NCBI RefSeq assembly: GCF_965229315.1
Contig: NZ_CBDDJA010000002.1
Span: 1,798,001 to 1,862,000, forward strand
Length of the DNA: 64,000 nt
Source of the DNA: Pelomonas sp965229315
GTDB lineage: Bacteria; Pseudomonadota; Gammaproteobacteria; Burkholderiales; Burkholderiaceae_C
Direction of reading: 5' to 3'
In this document: one piece after another, positions 44,848-53,655 of the stretch
Layout: the number at the start of each line of letters is the position of its first letter
How positions within the stretch are numbered: the first letter of the stretch is position 1
Position numbers and translations under genes: made by a program
Notes under the pieces: model-generated
What the model was told of the DNA's origin: nothing
Databases searched by the model: none
The model's input: only the letters and a program-made list of their open reading frames with translations

Positions 44848-45681
44848 CTAGGGCGCTGCGCTTCGCAGGTGTTCCGACAGCCGGCCCACGCTGAGTCGCT
44901 GCGCCTGCAGCAACTGGCCGAAGCCCGCCCCGGACAGCACCTGGAACTCGCGCACCCGGGCGGCGCTGAGCCCGTCTGCGGGCTGGGCCTCGCGGGCGGC
45001 GTGGCAGATGAGCAGCCCGCCATCGGGCAGGTCCTCGCACCAGCCCGGCAGCCGCTCGGCATAGGCTTGCGCCGTGCCCTGGAAGTCGTAGACGCCCAGC
45101 ATGCCGCGGTTCTGCACGAACCCCATGTCGCCCGCGAGGCCGGCCAGGCGGGACGCCCCCAGCGCGGCGATCAGCCGATGCTTGAACGGCACGGCATGGC
45201 GCCTCTGCCCGGGCGGTGCCGTGTGGCGCAGCCAGGGCCGATATCCCGGGTAGCGCCGCAGCAGCTCGTCCAGCAACGCATCGCGCACCTGGGGCAGCTG
45301 GTGCACATGCTGGTGGCCGTCGACAAAGTCGGGCGCGCAGCCCAGTTCCTGCTCGAACGCATCCAACTGCGCCACGATCTCCGCGCGCAACTGGCGGGCC
45401 GGCAGGCCCACGCTGTACGCCGACAGGATCAGCCGGCCCAGCGGGCGCCGCCACTGACCCGGCGCAAACGCCTCGCTGAGGTTCAGGTGCAGGCCGACGT
45501 CGGCCCTGCCGCCGCCCTCGGACCTCAGGCGCCGCGCACCCGCCGGCCAGGCCCCGGCCGTGCTCAGGCAGGCCAGGGCGGACACGCGCCCCATTTCCAG
45601 CAACTGCATGGCGCCTTCGTTGACGGCCGGGTCCAGCCCGAAGTCGTCCACGCAGATGGCCACGCGGCGCCAGCGCTGCAT
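44848..45681 (-). CDS. ChbG/HpnK-family deacetylase (NaxD-like)
   Basis: 277 aa. ChbG/YdjC-type deacetylase: metal ligands in VDDFGLDPAVNEG (Asp-Asp), GLHLNLSEAF, and VDGHQHVHQLPQVRDALL. The family includes NaxD, which deacetylates undecaprenyl-phosphate-GalNAc for lipid A modification in Francisella, and HpnK. The start ATG overlaps the ArnT-like stop (TGATG). In this operon the NaxD-like role fits best; the substrate is inferred. Confidence 0.85.
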   Translation of the reverse strand: MQRWRRVAICVDDFGLDPAVNEGAMQLLEMGRVSALACLSTAGAWPAGARRLRSEGGGRADVGLHLNLSEAFAPGQWRRPLGRLILSAYSVGLPARQLRAEIVAQLDAFEQELGCAPDFVDGHQHVHQLPQVRDALLDELLRRYPGYRPWLRHTAPPGQRRHAVPFKHRLIAALGASRLAGLAGDMGFVQNRGMLGVYDFQGTAQAYAERLPGWCEDLPDGGLLICHAAREAQPADGLSAARVREFQVLSGAGFGQLLQAQRLSVGRLSEHLRSAAP

Positions 45682-47180
45682 CAACGGGGTGCCGCCCGCT
45701 CGGTGGCGGCGACTTGGCGGTCGGGCAGGGTCACGCGCAGCAGTTCGTCGTTGCCGTAGCGGCCGACCCGGGCCTGCATCTGCAGGCCGGCCGCCGCGAG
45801 GGCCGACGGGTCCTGGCCCTGCTCGACGACGAGATAGCCGCCCGTCGGGCCGAGGTGCGGCACGGCATCCTTGAGCTGCTTGAGCTGCAGCGCGCGGCCG
45901 CGGCTGTAGAACGCGGCCGAGAACGGCCGGCGCTCGACATACATGAGCGGCTGGTCGCCACTCGACTCGGCGGCATAGGCGTTGACCAGGCCCTTGGCGC
46001 TGCGTTCCTCCTGCCGCTTCTCCTGCGCCAGCCGCCCGAAGCCGATGCCCGCACCGGCCAGCGACACCAGCAGGCCCGCCGCCACCCAGGCCTCGGCGCG
46101 CACCGAGCGGCGCGCCAGCCAGTGCGCCATCAGCAGCGCCGCCGCTGGCAGCGAAGGCAGGGCGTAGGTCCAGATGATGTTGCGCGCGGCGGTGAAGAAG
46201 ACCAGCGGCGTCAACAGCGACAGCAGCAGATACAGGCGCAGCGAGGGCTGCGTCTCGGGCGCCGCCGGTGTGCGCCGCCAGTGCCAGGCCGCCAGCGGCA
46301 GCAGCACGGACCAGGGCAGCAGCGCGCCCCAGGCAAAGCCCCAGATCGTGCCGCGAGCGAACTCGTGGGCGTGGCCGTAGAGATCGCCGGTCCAGCCCGG
46401 CGTGACGAAGCGGTGCCAATGCTCGCCGACCAGGAAATAGTTCAGGAACCCCGGCGTGCGCAGCTCGGCCAGCACATACCAGGGCGCGGCGATGGCCAGC
46501 GCCAGCAGGCTGCCGCGCAGCCAGGGCAGACCGCGCCAGGCCTGCTGCCAGCGCTTCTCGACGACGATCCACAGCAGGATGGGCAGGCCGCTGAGCACCA
46601 CCGCCACCGGCCCCTTGGCCAGCAGGCCCAGGCCCTGCGCGACGAAGAACAGCCAGCCCATCCAGCGCCGCTCGGCGGCGTCCCGCGCGTCCAGCGAGAA
46701 CCAGAAGGCGAACATGGCCAGCGTGGTGCACAGCACCAGGGCCGCGTCCGTCATCACGGCGCCGGCCGAGACGAAGAACAGCGTCGAGCCCAGCAGCACG
46801 CTGGTCGCCAGCAAGGCCTCGCGCTCGCCGGCACGGCGCCGTGCGAACTGCCACACCAGCGCGGCGATCAGCAGGCCGCACAGCAGGTGCGGCAGGCGCG
46901 CCGCGAACTCGTTGACGCCCAGCAGCCGCATGCTGGCCGCCGTGAGCCAGAACGACAGCGGCGGCTTGCCCCAGAAGGGCACGCCGGCGTCGTGCCAGGG
47001 CGTGACCCAGTCGCCCAGCTCGGCCATCTTGCGGCCGATCTCACCGTAGCGGGCCTCGGTCGTGTCCATCAGCGGCAGCCCGGCCATGGCGGCCAGCCGC
47101 GCCAGCAGCAGCAGGGCCAGCAGCACCAGGATCCAGCGGCGAGCGAGGTGGCCCGGGGTGGCAAGAGATTCAGTCGGCAT
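45681..47180 (-). CDS. ArnT-like glycosyltransferase, GT83 (lipid A modification)
   Basis: 499 aa, an integral membrane protein with about 10-12 helices. The N-terminal periplasmic-loop motif DTTEARYGEIGRKM resembles the DTxEARYAE motif of ArnT/PMT-type enzymes, with WGKPPLSFWL nearby. ArnT transfers an amino sugar from undecaprenyl phosphate to lipid A at the periplasmic face. Overlapping stops and starts link it to GT2 and the NaxD-like gene. FlmK of Francisella is the functional parallel. Confidence 0.85.
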   Translation of the reverse strand: MPTESLATPGHLARRWILVLLALLLLARLAAMAGLPLMDTTEARYGEIGRKMAELGDWVTPWHDAGVPFWGKPPLSFWLTAASMRLLGVNEFAARLPHLLCGLLIAALVWQFARRRAGEREALLATSVLLGSTLFFVSAGAVMTDAALVLCTTLAMFAFWFSLDARDAAERRWMGWLFFVAQGLGLLAKGPVAVVLSGLPILLWIVVEKRWQQAWRGLPWLRGSLLALAIAAPWYVLAELRTPGFLNYFLVGEHWHRFVTPGWTGDLYGHAHEFARGTIWGFAWGALLPWSVLLPLAAWHWRRTPAAPETQPSLRLYLLLSLLTPLVFFTAARNIIWTYALPSLPAAALLMAHWLARRSVRAEAWVAAGLLVSLAGAGIGFGRLAQEKRQEERSAKGLVNAYAAESSGDQPLMYVERRPFSAAFYSRGRALQLKQLKDAVPHLGPTGGYLVVEQGQDPSALAAAGLQMQARVGRYGNDELLRVTLPDRQVAATERAAPR

Positions 47181-48181
47181 CAGCGCTCCGAGACTTGGTG
47201 AAAGCGCGGCACGTAGGCGGTCGCCGGCTCGTAGGACTCGATCAGGAACAGCGGCCGGCGCTTGCTCTCCAGGCTCAGCCGCCCGATGTACTCGCCCAGC
47301 ACGCCGATGGCCAGCATCTGCAGGCCGCCCAGCATCAGCACGACGACGATGAGCGTCGGGAAGCCAGGCACCGGGTCGCCGTAGGCCAGCGCGCGCACGA
47401 AGAAGTACAGCCCCAGGCCGAAGGACAGCAGCGCGCTGGCCAGGCCCACCTTGGTCGCCACCTTCAGCGGCGCGACCGAGAAGGCGGTGATGCCCTCGAT
47501 GGCGAAGTGCCAGAGCTGGCGGAAGCGCCATTTGCTGTGGCCCGCGGCGCGTTCACCGCAGTCGAAGTCCAGCGTCACCTGGCGGTAGCCTATCCAGGCG
47601 AACAGGCCCTTCATGAAGCGGTTGCGCTCCTGCAGCTGGTTCAACGCATCGACGGCGCGCCGGCTGAACAGGCGGAAGTCGCCGACGTCCTCCGGGATGG
47701 GCATGTCGCTGAGCCGGTTGATCGCGCGGTAGAAGCCGCGCGCCGCCTGGCGCTTCAGCCAGGATTCATCGGCGCGGCTGCGCCGGCGCATGTTCACCAC
47801 GTCGGCGCCGTCGCGCCAGGCCTGCAGCATCTCCGGGATCATCTCGGGCGGATGCTGCAGGTCGGCATCCATGACGATGACGGCCGCGCCGCTGGCGAAC
47901 TGCAGGCCCGCCGTGACGGCCTGCTCCTTGCCGAAGTTGCGGCTGAAGCGCAGCACCGACACCATCGGGCAACTGGCATGCAGCTGCTTGAGCAGCTCGG
48001 GCGAGCCATCGCTGCTGCCATCGTCCACATAGACGATCTCGACGCCGCCGTCGACATCCGCCACCGCGGCCAGCAGGCGCCGGTGCAGCAGCGGCAGCAC
48101 CGCCTCCTCGTTGAACAGCGGCAGCACGATGCTGAGCAGGCAGGTCTGTTCGGGCGTGGGCCGCCAGGTGCGCATGTTCAT
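47180..48181 (-). CDS. Family 2 glycosyltransferase, polyprenyl-phosphate type (ArnC/FlmF-like)
   Basis: 333 aa. The GT2 fold starts LSIVLPLFNEEAVLPLL, with the DxD site in VIVMDADLQHPPEMIPEM, and FRLFSRRAVDALNQL. Two C-terminal membrane helices (about residues 225-245 and 260-285) match ArnC/DPM1-like enzymes that load a sugar onto undecaprenyl phosphate. The ATG at 48175 is an alternative. It precedes ArnT by overlap (TGATG) and follows GtrA. Confidence 0.88.
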   Translation of the reverse strand: MNMRTWRPTPEQTCLLSIVLPLFNEEAVLPLLHRRLLAAVADVDGGVEIVYVDDGSSDGSPELLKQLHASCPMVSVLRFSRNFGKEQAVTAGLQFASGAAVIVMDADLQHPPEMIPEMLQAWRDGADVVNMRRRSRADESWLKRQAARGFYRAINRLSDMPIPEDVGDFRLFSRRAVDALNQLQERNRFMKGLFAWIGYRQVTLDFDCGERAAGHSKWRFRQLWHFAIEGITAFSVAPLKVATKVGLASALLSFGLGLYFFVRALAYGDPVPGFPTLIVVVLMLGGLQMLAIGVLGEYIGRLSLESKRRPLFLIESYEPATAYVPRFHQVSER

Positions 48182-48543
48182 GAAAAGCTCCAGGTCCTGT
48201 TGAGCCGGAAACCGATCACCAGCACGGTGAGCGTCGCGATCACCTGGGCCAGCAGGTAGTGCAGGCCCAGCGCCACCGAGCCCAGCCAGACGATGGCGCC
48301 GTTCAGCGCCGCACCCAGCAGGGCGACCGTCGCAAAACGGGGCAGTGCCCGGCGGTGGCTCGCCGGGGAGCCGCCGAATGTGAAATGCCGGTTGCCGGCA
48401 TAGGCCACGAGCGCGCCGCACAGCGCGCCGGCCATCGCGGCGGCCGGTGCCGCGGCGTGCAGGCCCTCCACCAGCGCGAACAGCACAAGGTAGTGCGCCG
48501 CGGTGGCCAGGCCGCCTGTCAATGCATAGCGCAGAAACTGCAC
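48178..48543 (-). CDS. GtrA-family membrane protein (candidate undecaprenyl-phosphate-sugar flippase)
   Basis: 121 aa from a GTG at 48543 with GGAG nine bases upstream; no in-frame ATG lies near. It has four membrane helices, starting LRYALTGGLATAAHYLVLF, with the GtrA-like YAGNRHFTFGG motif. GtrA proteins are thought to flip undecaprenyl-phosphate-sugars. It lies between the kinase and GT2, four bases overlapping GT2, so it probably flips the sugar made by GT2. Confidence 0.8.
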   Translation of the reverse strand: MQFLRYALTGGLATAAHYLVLFALVEGLHAAAPAAAMAGALCGALVAYAGNRHFTFGGSPASHRRALPRFATVALLGAALNGAIVWLGSVALGLHYLLAQVIATLTVLVIGFRLNRTWSFS

Positions 48544-48625
48544 GCTGTGACTCCAGAACTTCGCATGCCGCAACCGTAGCGCCGCAGCCGTTAAGGCCGC
48601 GTGAAGGCGGCCTGACGGCAGGCCG

Positions 48626-49873
48626 TCAGCCGGCCAGCCGGATGCTGAAGCGGCTGCCGCCTCCCGGCGGCGTTTCGTAGCGGATGTCCCAGCCCAGGTG
48701 CTCGACGATGCGCTTGACGATGGCCAGCCCCAGGCCCGAACCGCCATCGCCCAGGTGTTCGACGCCACGCACATAACGCTCGAACAACTGCGCACGCACG
48801 CTGGGCGGCAGGCCCGGGCCGCTGTCCTGCACTTCCACCAGCCCCGGCCGCAGCCGCAGCACCACCTCGCCCTGCTCGGTGTACAGGCAGGCGTTGCGCA
48901 GCAGGTTGCCCAGGATCATCTCGGCCAGTTCCGGCCGCACGAAGGCCCAGCAGGGCTCGCTGGCGTCCAGGCGCAACTGCACCGGCTTGCCTGACAGCAG
49001 CGGCTCGCAGCGCTCCACCTCGCGCTGCGCCAGCGGCAGCAGGTCGGTGCGCGGCGCGTCCAGCACCTCGGGTGCGCGCGACAACAGCAGCAGCGCCGAC
49101 ACGCGGTGCGCCGTGTTGCGCGCCGTGCGCTCGATGCGCTCGACGGCCGCCTGCAGTTCCGGATGCGCGCCGATGCGGGACTGCAGCACCTCGGCGGCGC
49201 CCAGGATCACCGCCAGCGGCGTGCGCAGTTCGTGGCTCACGTCGCCGGTGAACAGCCGCTCGCGGGTCAGCACCCGCTGCAACTCGTCGGTGCGCTCGGC
49301 AAAGGTGCGTGCCAGCTGGCCGATCTCGTCCTCGCGCGTGAGCAGCAGCTGCCCGGGGGCCAGCGAGCCTTGCCGCACCGCCTGCGCCAGGCCGGTCACC
49401 GGCGAGATCACCCGGCCCGCCGTGGCCCGCGCCAGCACGGCCGCGAGCACGGCGGCGGCGGCGATGCACAGGCCCAGGCCCACCATCAACTGCTTCTCGA
49501 TGCGCTCGAAATCGCTGACCAGGTCGACCGCCACGTAGCGCTCGCCACCGGGCGTGCGGCCCACCAGCACGTCCAGCGTCTGCTCGTGGTCCTCGATCTC
49601 ATGGAAGCCCGGCTGCAGTGACGCCAGCGAAGCCGGCATGGTGGGGCCGCGATAGAAGGCGATCTCGGGCGTCATCTCGGCGGCCATCGGCGTGTCGGCG
49701 CGGGCCAGCCGCCATTGCGCCACGGTCTCCAGACGGCGATGGACGACGTACTTCTCGATCTGCTGGCGCGCGAAGAACACCATCACCGCGAAGAACACGC
49801 ACACCGCCACCGCCAGCAGCGCATAGGCCGCCACGATGCGGTTGCGCAGCGAGCTACCGAACATCGTCGCCAT
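48626..49873 (-). CDS. Sensor histidine kinase (PmrB-like)
   Basis: 415 aa from ATG 49873 (AAGG upstream); 49891 and 49864 are alternatives. Two membrane helices (about residues 12-33 and 128-150) flank a periplasmic sensor domain of about 95 residues with several acidic residues. A HAMP region follows, then the phospho-accepting H-box (DVSHELRTPLAV), N-box GNLLRNACLYT, and G-boxes DSGPGLPP and GGSGLGLAIVKRI. Next to the response regulator and the lipid A genes, so a PmrB-like role is likely. Confidence 0.88.
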   Translation of the reverse strand: MATMFGSSLRNRIVAAYALLAVAVCVFFAVMVFFARQQIEKYVVHRRLETVAQWRLARADTPMAAEMTPEIAFYRGPTMPASLASLQPGFHEIEDHEQTLDVLVGRTPGGERYVAVDLVSDFERIEKQLMVGLGLCIAAAAVLAAVLARATAGRVISPVTGLAQAVRQGSLAPGQLLLTREDEIGQLARTFAERTDELQRVLTRERLFTGDVSHELRTPLAVILGAAEVLQSRIGAHPELQAAVERIERTARNTAHRVSALLLLSRAPEVLDAPRTDLLPLAQREVERCEPLLSGKPVQLRLDASEPCWAFVRPELAEMILGNLLRNACLYTEQGEVVLRLRPGLVEVQDSGPGLPPSVRAQLFERYVRGVEHLGDGGSGLGLAIVKRIVEHLGWDIRYETPPGGGSRFSIRLAG

Positions 49874-50555
49874 CGGGTGCGCCTTCGGCATCCAGCCGGT
49901 AACCCTGGCCCGCCTGCGTCTGCAGCAGCGAGGTGGCGAACGGCTTGTCGATGGCCTGGCGCAGCGCGTGGATGTGGGTGCGCAAGGCGTCGCTCTCGGG
50001 CGGCGAGTCGCCCCACAGCTCGTAGGTGAGCACCTCGCGGCTGACGAGATTGGGCGCCGCGAGCATCAACCGGGCCAGCAGCCGGTAGCCGCTGGGTGTC
50101 AGCTCGACGGTCCTGCCCGCACGCGAGACCTTCATCGCCCCGCGGTCGAAGCTGAGGTCACCCACCTGCAGCAGCACGCCGTCGTGCCCGTCGCGGCTGC
50201 GGCGCACCAGCGCCTTCAGCCGCACGTCGAGTTCGGCCATCGAGAACGGCTTGACGAGGTAGTCGTCGGCCCCGCTCTCGAAGCCGCTGACCTTGTCGGC
50301 AATCGTGTCGCGCGCCGTCAGCATCAGCACGGGCGTGCGGCAATGCCAGTCGCGGCGCAACCGCCGGCACAGCTCCAGCCCGCCCAGCCCGGGCAGCATC
50401 AGGTCCAGCACGATGGCGTCATGCACGCCGCGCGCGGCCGCGGCCAGCCCGGCATTGCCGTTGGCCTCGTAGTCCAGTCGATAGCCCAGCGGCTCCAGGT
50501 AGGCGTGGAGGTTGGCGACGATGTCGGGGTTGTCTTCGATGATCAGCAGACGCAT
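49854..50555 (-). CDS. OmpR-family response regulator (PmrA-like)
   Basis: 233 aa from ATG 50555 (MRLLIIEDNPDIVANLHAYL). The receiver holds the phosphoacceptor aspartate in DAIVLDLMLPGLGGLEL and the lysine in DDYLVKPFSMAEL. The winged-helix output domain is in the last 100 residues (LTPSGYRLLARLML, then LRTHIHALRQAID). The stop overlaps the kinase start by 20 bases. Together they head the lipid A operon. Confidence 0.92.
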   Translation of the reverse strand: MRLLIIEDNPDIVANLHAYLEPLGYRLDYEANGNAGLAAAARGVHDAIVLDLMLPGLGGLELCRRLRRDWHCRTPVLMLTARDTIADKVSGFESGADDYLVKPFSMAELDVRLKALVRRSRDGHDGVLLQVGDLSFDRGAMKVSRAGRTVELTPSGYRLLARLMLAAPNLVSREVLTYELWGDSPPESDALRTHIHALRQAIDKPFATSLLQTQAGQGYRLDAEGAPDGDDVR

Positions 50556-50640
50556 GCGGGCAGCCGGTGCCTGAACACGCGGCACGATAGCTCAGGCTGG
50601 GCGTCTGCGTCGAACTCCCGCTGGGGCCTCTTCAAGCGCG

Positions 50641-51327
50641 TCAGCCCATGGCCTTGTCGGTCGCCTTGCGCAGGCGGGCCGTCGCGGCGCTGACATCCGC
50701 CTCGAACTCGCGCCAGCGCGCCGCGTCGGCCTGCTTCATCTCGGCCAGCCTGGTCTCGGCCGACTTCAGGTCCGACTGAAGGGCCGTGATCTCGACGTCG
50801 ATGCGGGCCTTGGCATCGGCACCCGCCGCGCCCGCCTTCTTCTCGAGATTGGCGACCGCATTCCTGCCGTTGGCGATGTCCTTGTCCGCCGCAGCGACGA
50901 AGGCGTCGCGGTTGCCGGTGCTGACCGCGTACGTGAACTCGGGCATGCCCTTGATCATGGCCTTGGTGGCGCCAGGCATCACGAGCTTGCCGGCCTGATC
51001 CTTGATCTGCATGACCGGAATGGCCACGTCGTGCCGGCCGATGCCGACGAAGCCGCCCGCGCCGACGATGACGTAGGACACGCGCTTGTCGGGCGAGATG
51101 ATGAGGTCTTCGACCTTGCCCACCTTGTCACCCGCGTCGTTGTAGAGGGTCTTGCCCATCAGCGTCTTCTTGACGCTCCAGCCCATCGCCAGTTGCGTCG
51201 ATTCGGTGACGCTGACGTCGGCGGTGGTGGTCGCACCCGCGACCTGCGCCGCCGCGGGTTTGTTGCTGCAGAGTGCGCCGACGGCGATGAGCGCCGCGAA
51301 GGCTAGGCCGGAGAGTTGCTTCGTCAT
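50641..51327 (-). CDS. PRC-barrel domain protein, exported
   Basis: 228 aa. A signal peptide (MTKQLSGLAFAALIAVGALC, then PAAAQ) is followed by a PRC-barrel (about residues 48-110: MGKTLYNDAGDKVGKVEDLI, VIVGAGGFVGIGRHDVAIPV), then a long charged coiled coil (from about 150, DAKARIDVEITALQSDLKSA). PRC-barrels are small beta folds found in RimM and in envelope or stress proteins. Within the stress island it may protect the envelope. The inverted repeat 51350-51367 lies just before the start. Confidence 0.85.
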   Translation of the reverse strand: MTKQLSGLAFAALIAVGALCSNKPAAAQVAGATTTADVSVTESTQLAMGWSVKKTLMGKTLYNDAGDKVGKVEDLIISPDKRVSYVIVGAGGFVGIGRHDVAIPVMQIKDQAGKLVMPGATKAMIKGMPEFTYAVSTGNRDAFVAAADKDIANGRNAVANLEKKAGAAGADAKARIDVEITALQSDLKSAETRLAEMKQADAARWREFEADVSAATARLRKATDKAMG

Positions 51328-51349
51328 GGTCTGAACCTTTGGGAGTGGG

Positions 51350-51367
51350 CCATCAAGGCATTGATGG
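51350..51367. repeat. 18-bp palindrome upstream of the PRC-barrel gene
   Basis: CCATCAAGGCATTGATGG has 7-bp arms and a 4-base spacer. It lies 23 bases before the ATG. It could be an operator or a small leader hairpin. It looks like an inside-out FNR site, so I do not call it one. Confidence 0.4.
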
Positions 51368-51483
51368 CGGATGTGGGGTCGGGCTCGTTGTAGGGCATGG
51401 CGCGCGGCCCGTCTGTGGGCCGGCGCACGCGGCGGCCCACAGACAGGCGCATGTCGGCGGCCTGGCTCAGCGCGTGACGCGGT

Positions 51484-52368
51484 TCATGGCGAACACTCGA
51501 ACTTCAGCGCCGTGACCGCGCCGACGAAGTAGGGCCTGCGGGCACCGTCCCGCATCCAGGCCACTTCGCCGGTGCACGGCACCATCACACCGTCGTGCGC
51601 CTGGTAGTTCGACCAACTCCCCTCCCACGGGGCCATGACCATCTGCCGGCCCACCATGGCGCCGCGCGCCTCGGCCCGGAACGCGCTGATCAGCCCGGCG
51701 TCGTTGAAGCTGAACAGCAACGTCAAGCGGATCGGCCCGTCCGCCGCCGTGGCCCGCGCCGAGCGGTCATCGACGGCCTGCCATTGCGTGCCCTGGCTCG
51801 GCAGCAGGGCGGTCGGGTACCAGGCGGCTTCGGCGAACCAGCGCATGAATTCGCCGCGCGCCACCTCGCCGTCACCCTGCAGCGCCGCCATGCTGAACAG
51901 GCCCTGGACGGCAGCACGCAGCAAGCCGCGGCCGGCGATGTAGCTGTCGACCACGCGCACGGTCACGCCGGGCAACATCGAGATGCGCGCGTCCCACAGG
52001 AAGCCTGGCCGACGCGTGATGACCCGCTGCCGTGCCGCGAACGGCTTCCACTGCGCAGCGGTCGGCGACAGGCTGAACCTGCCCTCGGTGTCGATCCAGG
52101 CCGCGGTGATGATGGGTTGCCCGTCCTTGAGCACGGTGCGGAAGTAGCGCTGCACCGGCGCCGGCAGGCCATCGAGTTCGCGGGCGTCATAGCGTGTCGG
52201 CAGCGCCGTGGCGGCGGGCCCCGCGTCGACACGACCGGCTTCGAGCGTGCGCTGAAGGGCCAGCACCCTCGCGGCCCAGCGGCGTTGCCCGAAGGCCGTG
52301 ATGCCCACCAGCGCCAGCACCAGCGCGCATGCGGTCGACACGAACCAGGGCAGCCAGGGCATGTGCAA
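51484..52368 (-). CDS. DUF6544-family protein, membrane-anchored
   Basis: 294 aa. One membrane helix (about residues 8-27, STACALVLALVGITAF) is followed by a long soluble domain containing LPAPVQRYFRTVLKDGQP and GRFSLSPTAAQWKPF, the family hallmarks, and a C-terminal WEGSWSNYQAHDGVMVPCTG. Function is unknown. It lies 23 bases after the Acg-like gene on the same strand. The ATG at 52362 is an alternative start. Confidence 0.78.
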   Translation of the reverse strand: MHMPWLPWFVSTACALVLALVGITAFGQRRWAARVLALQRTLEAGRVDAGPAATALPTRYDARELDGLPAPVQRYFRTVLKDGQPIITAAWIDTEGRFSLSPTAAQWKPFAARQRVITRRPGFLWDARISMLPGVTVRVVDSYIAGRGLLRAAVQGLFSMAALQGDGEVARGEFMRWFAEAAWYPTALLPSQGTQWQAVDDRSARATAADGPIRLTLLFSFNDAGLISAFRAEARGAMVGRQMVMAPWEGSWSNYQAHDGVMVPCTGEVAWMRDGARRPYFVGAVTALKFECSP

Positions 52369-52391
52369 TCGCCGCGTGCGGGCCCGGTGCT

Positions 52392-53603
52392 TCAGGCCAT
52401 GACCGACGCGACCGGCCGGCGCAGCGACGGTGGCAGCGTCGCCCCGTGGCCGAAGCGCACCACCAGGTCGGGCCGCTGGCCGGGGAGGTCGAGCGCCGCT
52501 GCGAACGCCGGGCGCATGGCGGCCACTTCCACCGGCTGGTTCAGGAAGGCGTTGCGCACGCCCAGCACCGTGGCCTGCAGCGCGAAGCGCTCGTAGGCGC
52601 GGCCCACTTCAATCCAGTGCGCCTTGTCTGCCGCCGCGCCGACGAACACGGCGATGCCCGCCGAACTGCGCACCTGGCGCGCGATCTTGTCGTTCTCGCC
52701 GCTGGCGGTGAACAGCCATTCGAACGCCAGCGCACCCAGCCAGGCGGGGAGGGCCGGGCTGCCTGAGCAGACGCTGAACAGCCCGTCACGGGTGCGCACG
52801 GCATCGGCGCCGTTGAAGCGGAGCCAGGACCTCAGCTCGGCGACGAAGGCCGCGTCCGACAACTGCGCGGCGTTGCCTTGCACCACGCACGCGAGCACGC
52901 GCTCCAGGGCCTGCCGGCCGGTCAACACATGCATCCGCACGCTGTCGGACGTGCCCGCACGTTCGAGCAGCTGCAGCGCCTGGCTGGACGGCGGCTGGCC
53001 GTCGTAGTCGCCGCGCGTGCATTGCCGCGCGGGGATCGCCTGGCACAACGGCGAGGTCTGGGCCGGCGTGGGCGTCAGCGTCACGCGCAGCATGTCGCGC
53101 CGGGCATCGAAGCGGGCTTCGGCATGCAGGCCTTGCGCCAGCGCTGCATGGGCCAGGTTCTCGGTGGCGCAGCCGAGGGAGACGAAGACATGGTGGTCGT
53201 CCGGGTCCACGGCGGGGCAGCGCCGCAGCAGGTCAGGCAGGATGGTGAGGACCTCGCCTGCCAGCGCGAAGCGCCAGCATTGCGTGTTGTGGCTGGACGG
53301 GGCCAGCGTGGCGAACCTGACCAGCTCCCGCAGCCGTTCGACGCCCAAAGTCGGCTCGGGAGGTGCGCCTTCGGGCACGAGCGGCAACGCCGGGCGCCGT
53401 ATCCGTGCGGCGACGGTCTCGTAGGGCTCGGCATCGGGCGCCGCGGAGCAGGCCGACAGCGCGGCTGCGCCGCCCAGGGCCGCCGGCACGCCCAGCAGGA
53501 ACGGCCTTCGCCCGAGAGCCCCGGGCACGGGTCGCGGCGCAGGCCCGCCGGGTCGGCCATGGCATGACCCTGGAAATCGTGGCGTCTCGTCCTTTGGCGT
53601 CAT
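52392..53603 (-). CDS. Acg-like nitroreductase-fold protein, possible lipoprotein or Tat substrate
   Basis: 403 aa. The family motif is FATLAPSSHNTQCWRF, the flavin-binding start of Acg-like nitroreductases, with further blocks GLFSVCSGSPALPAWLGALA and GRAYERFALQATVLGVRNAF. The N-terminus has GRRPFLLGVPAALGGAAALSAC, with twin Arg, a hydrophobic stretch and a Cys, suggesting export and lipidation. Acg (Rv2032) belongs to the DosR dormancy regulon of mycobacteria. It follows the P-ATPase remnant by 52 bases. Confidence 0.83.
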   Translation of the reverse strand: MTPKDETPRFPGSCHGRPGGPAPRPVPGALGRRPFLLGVPAALGGAAALSACSAAPDAEPYETVAARIRRPALPLVPEGAPPEPTLGVERLRELVRFATLAPSSHNTQCWRFALAGEVLTILPDLLRRCPAVDPDDHHVFVSLGCATENLAHAALAQGLHAEARFDARRDMLRVTLTPTPAQTSPLCQAIPARQCTRGDYDGQPPSSQALQLLERAGTSDSVRMHVLTGRQALERVLACVVQGNAAQLSDAAFVAELRSWLRFNGADAVRTRDGLFSVCSGSPALPAWLGALAFEWLFTASGENDKIARQVRSSAGIAVFVGAAADKAHWIEVGRAYERFALQATVLGVRNAFLNQPVEVAAMRPAFAAALDLPGQRPDLVVRFGHGATLPPSLRRPVASVMA

Positions 53604-53655
53604 GGCGCAGTCTCCTGCCTGGGTCGGGCGGCATCTGTTCGTTGCCGCACCGCCG

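Noticed and set aside
51350..51367. FNR/Anr box
   Set aside because: The palindrome reads ATCAA-N4-TTGAT, whereas FNR boxes read TTGAT-N4-ATCAA.
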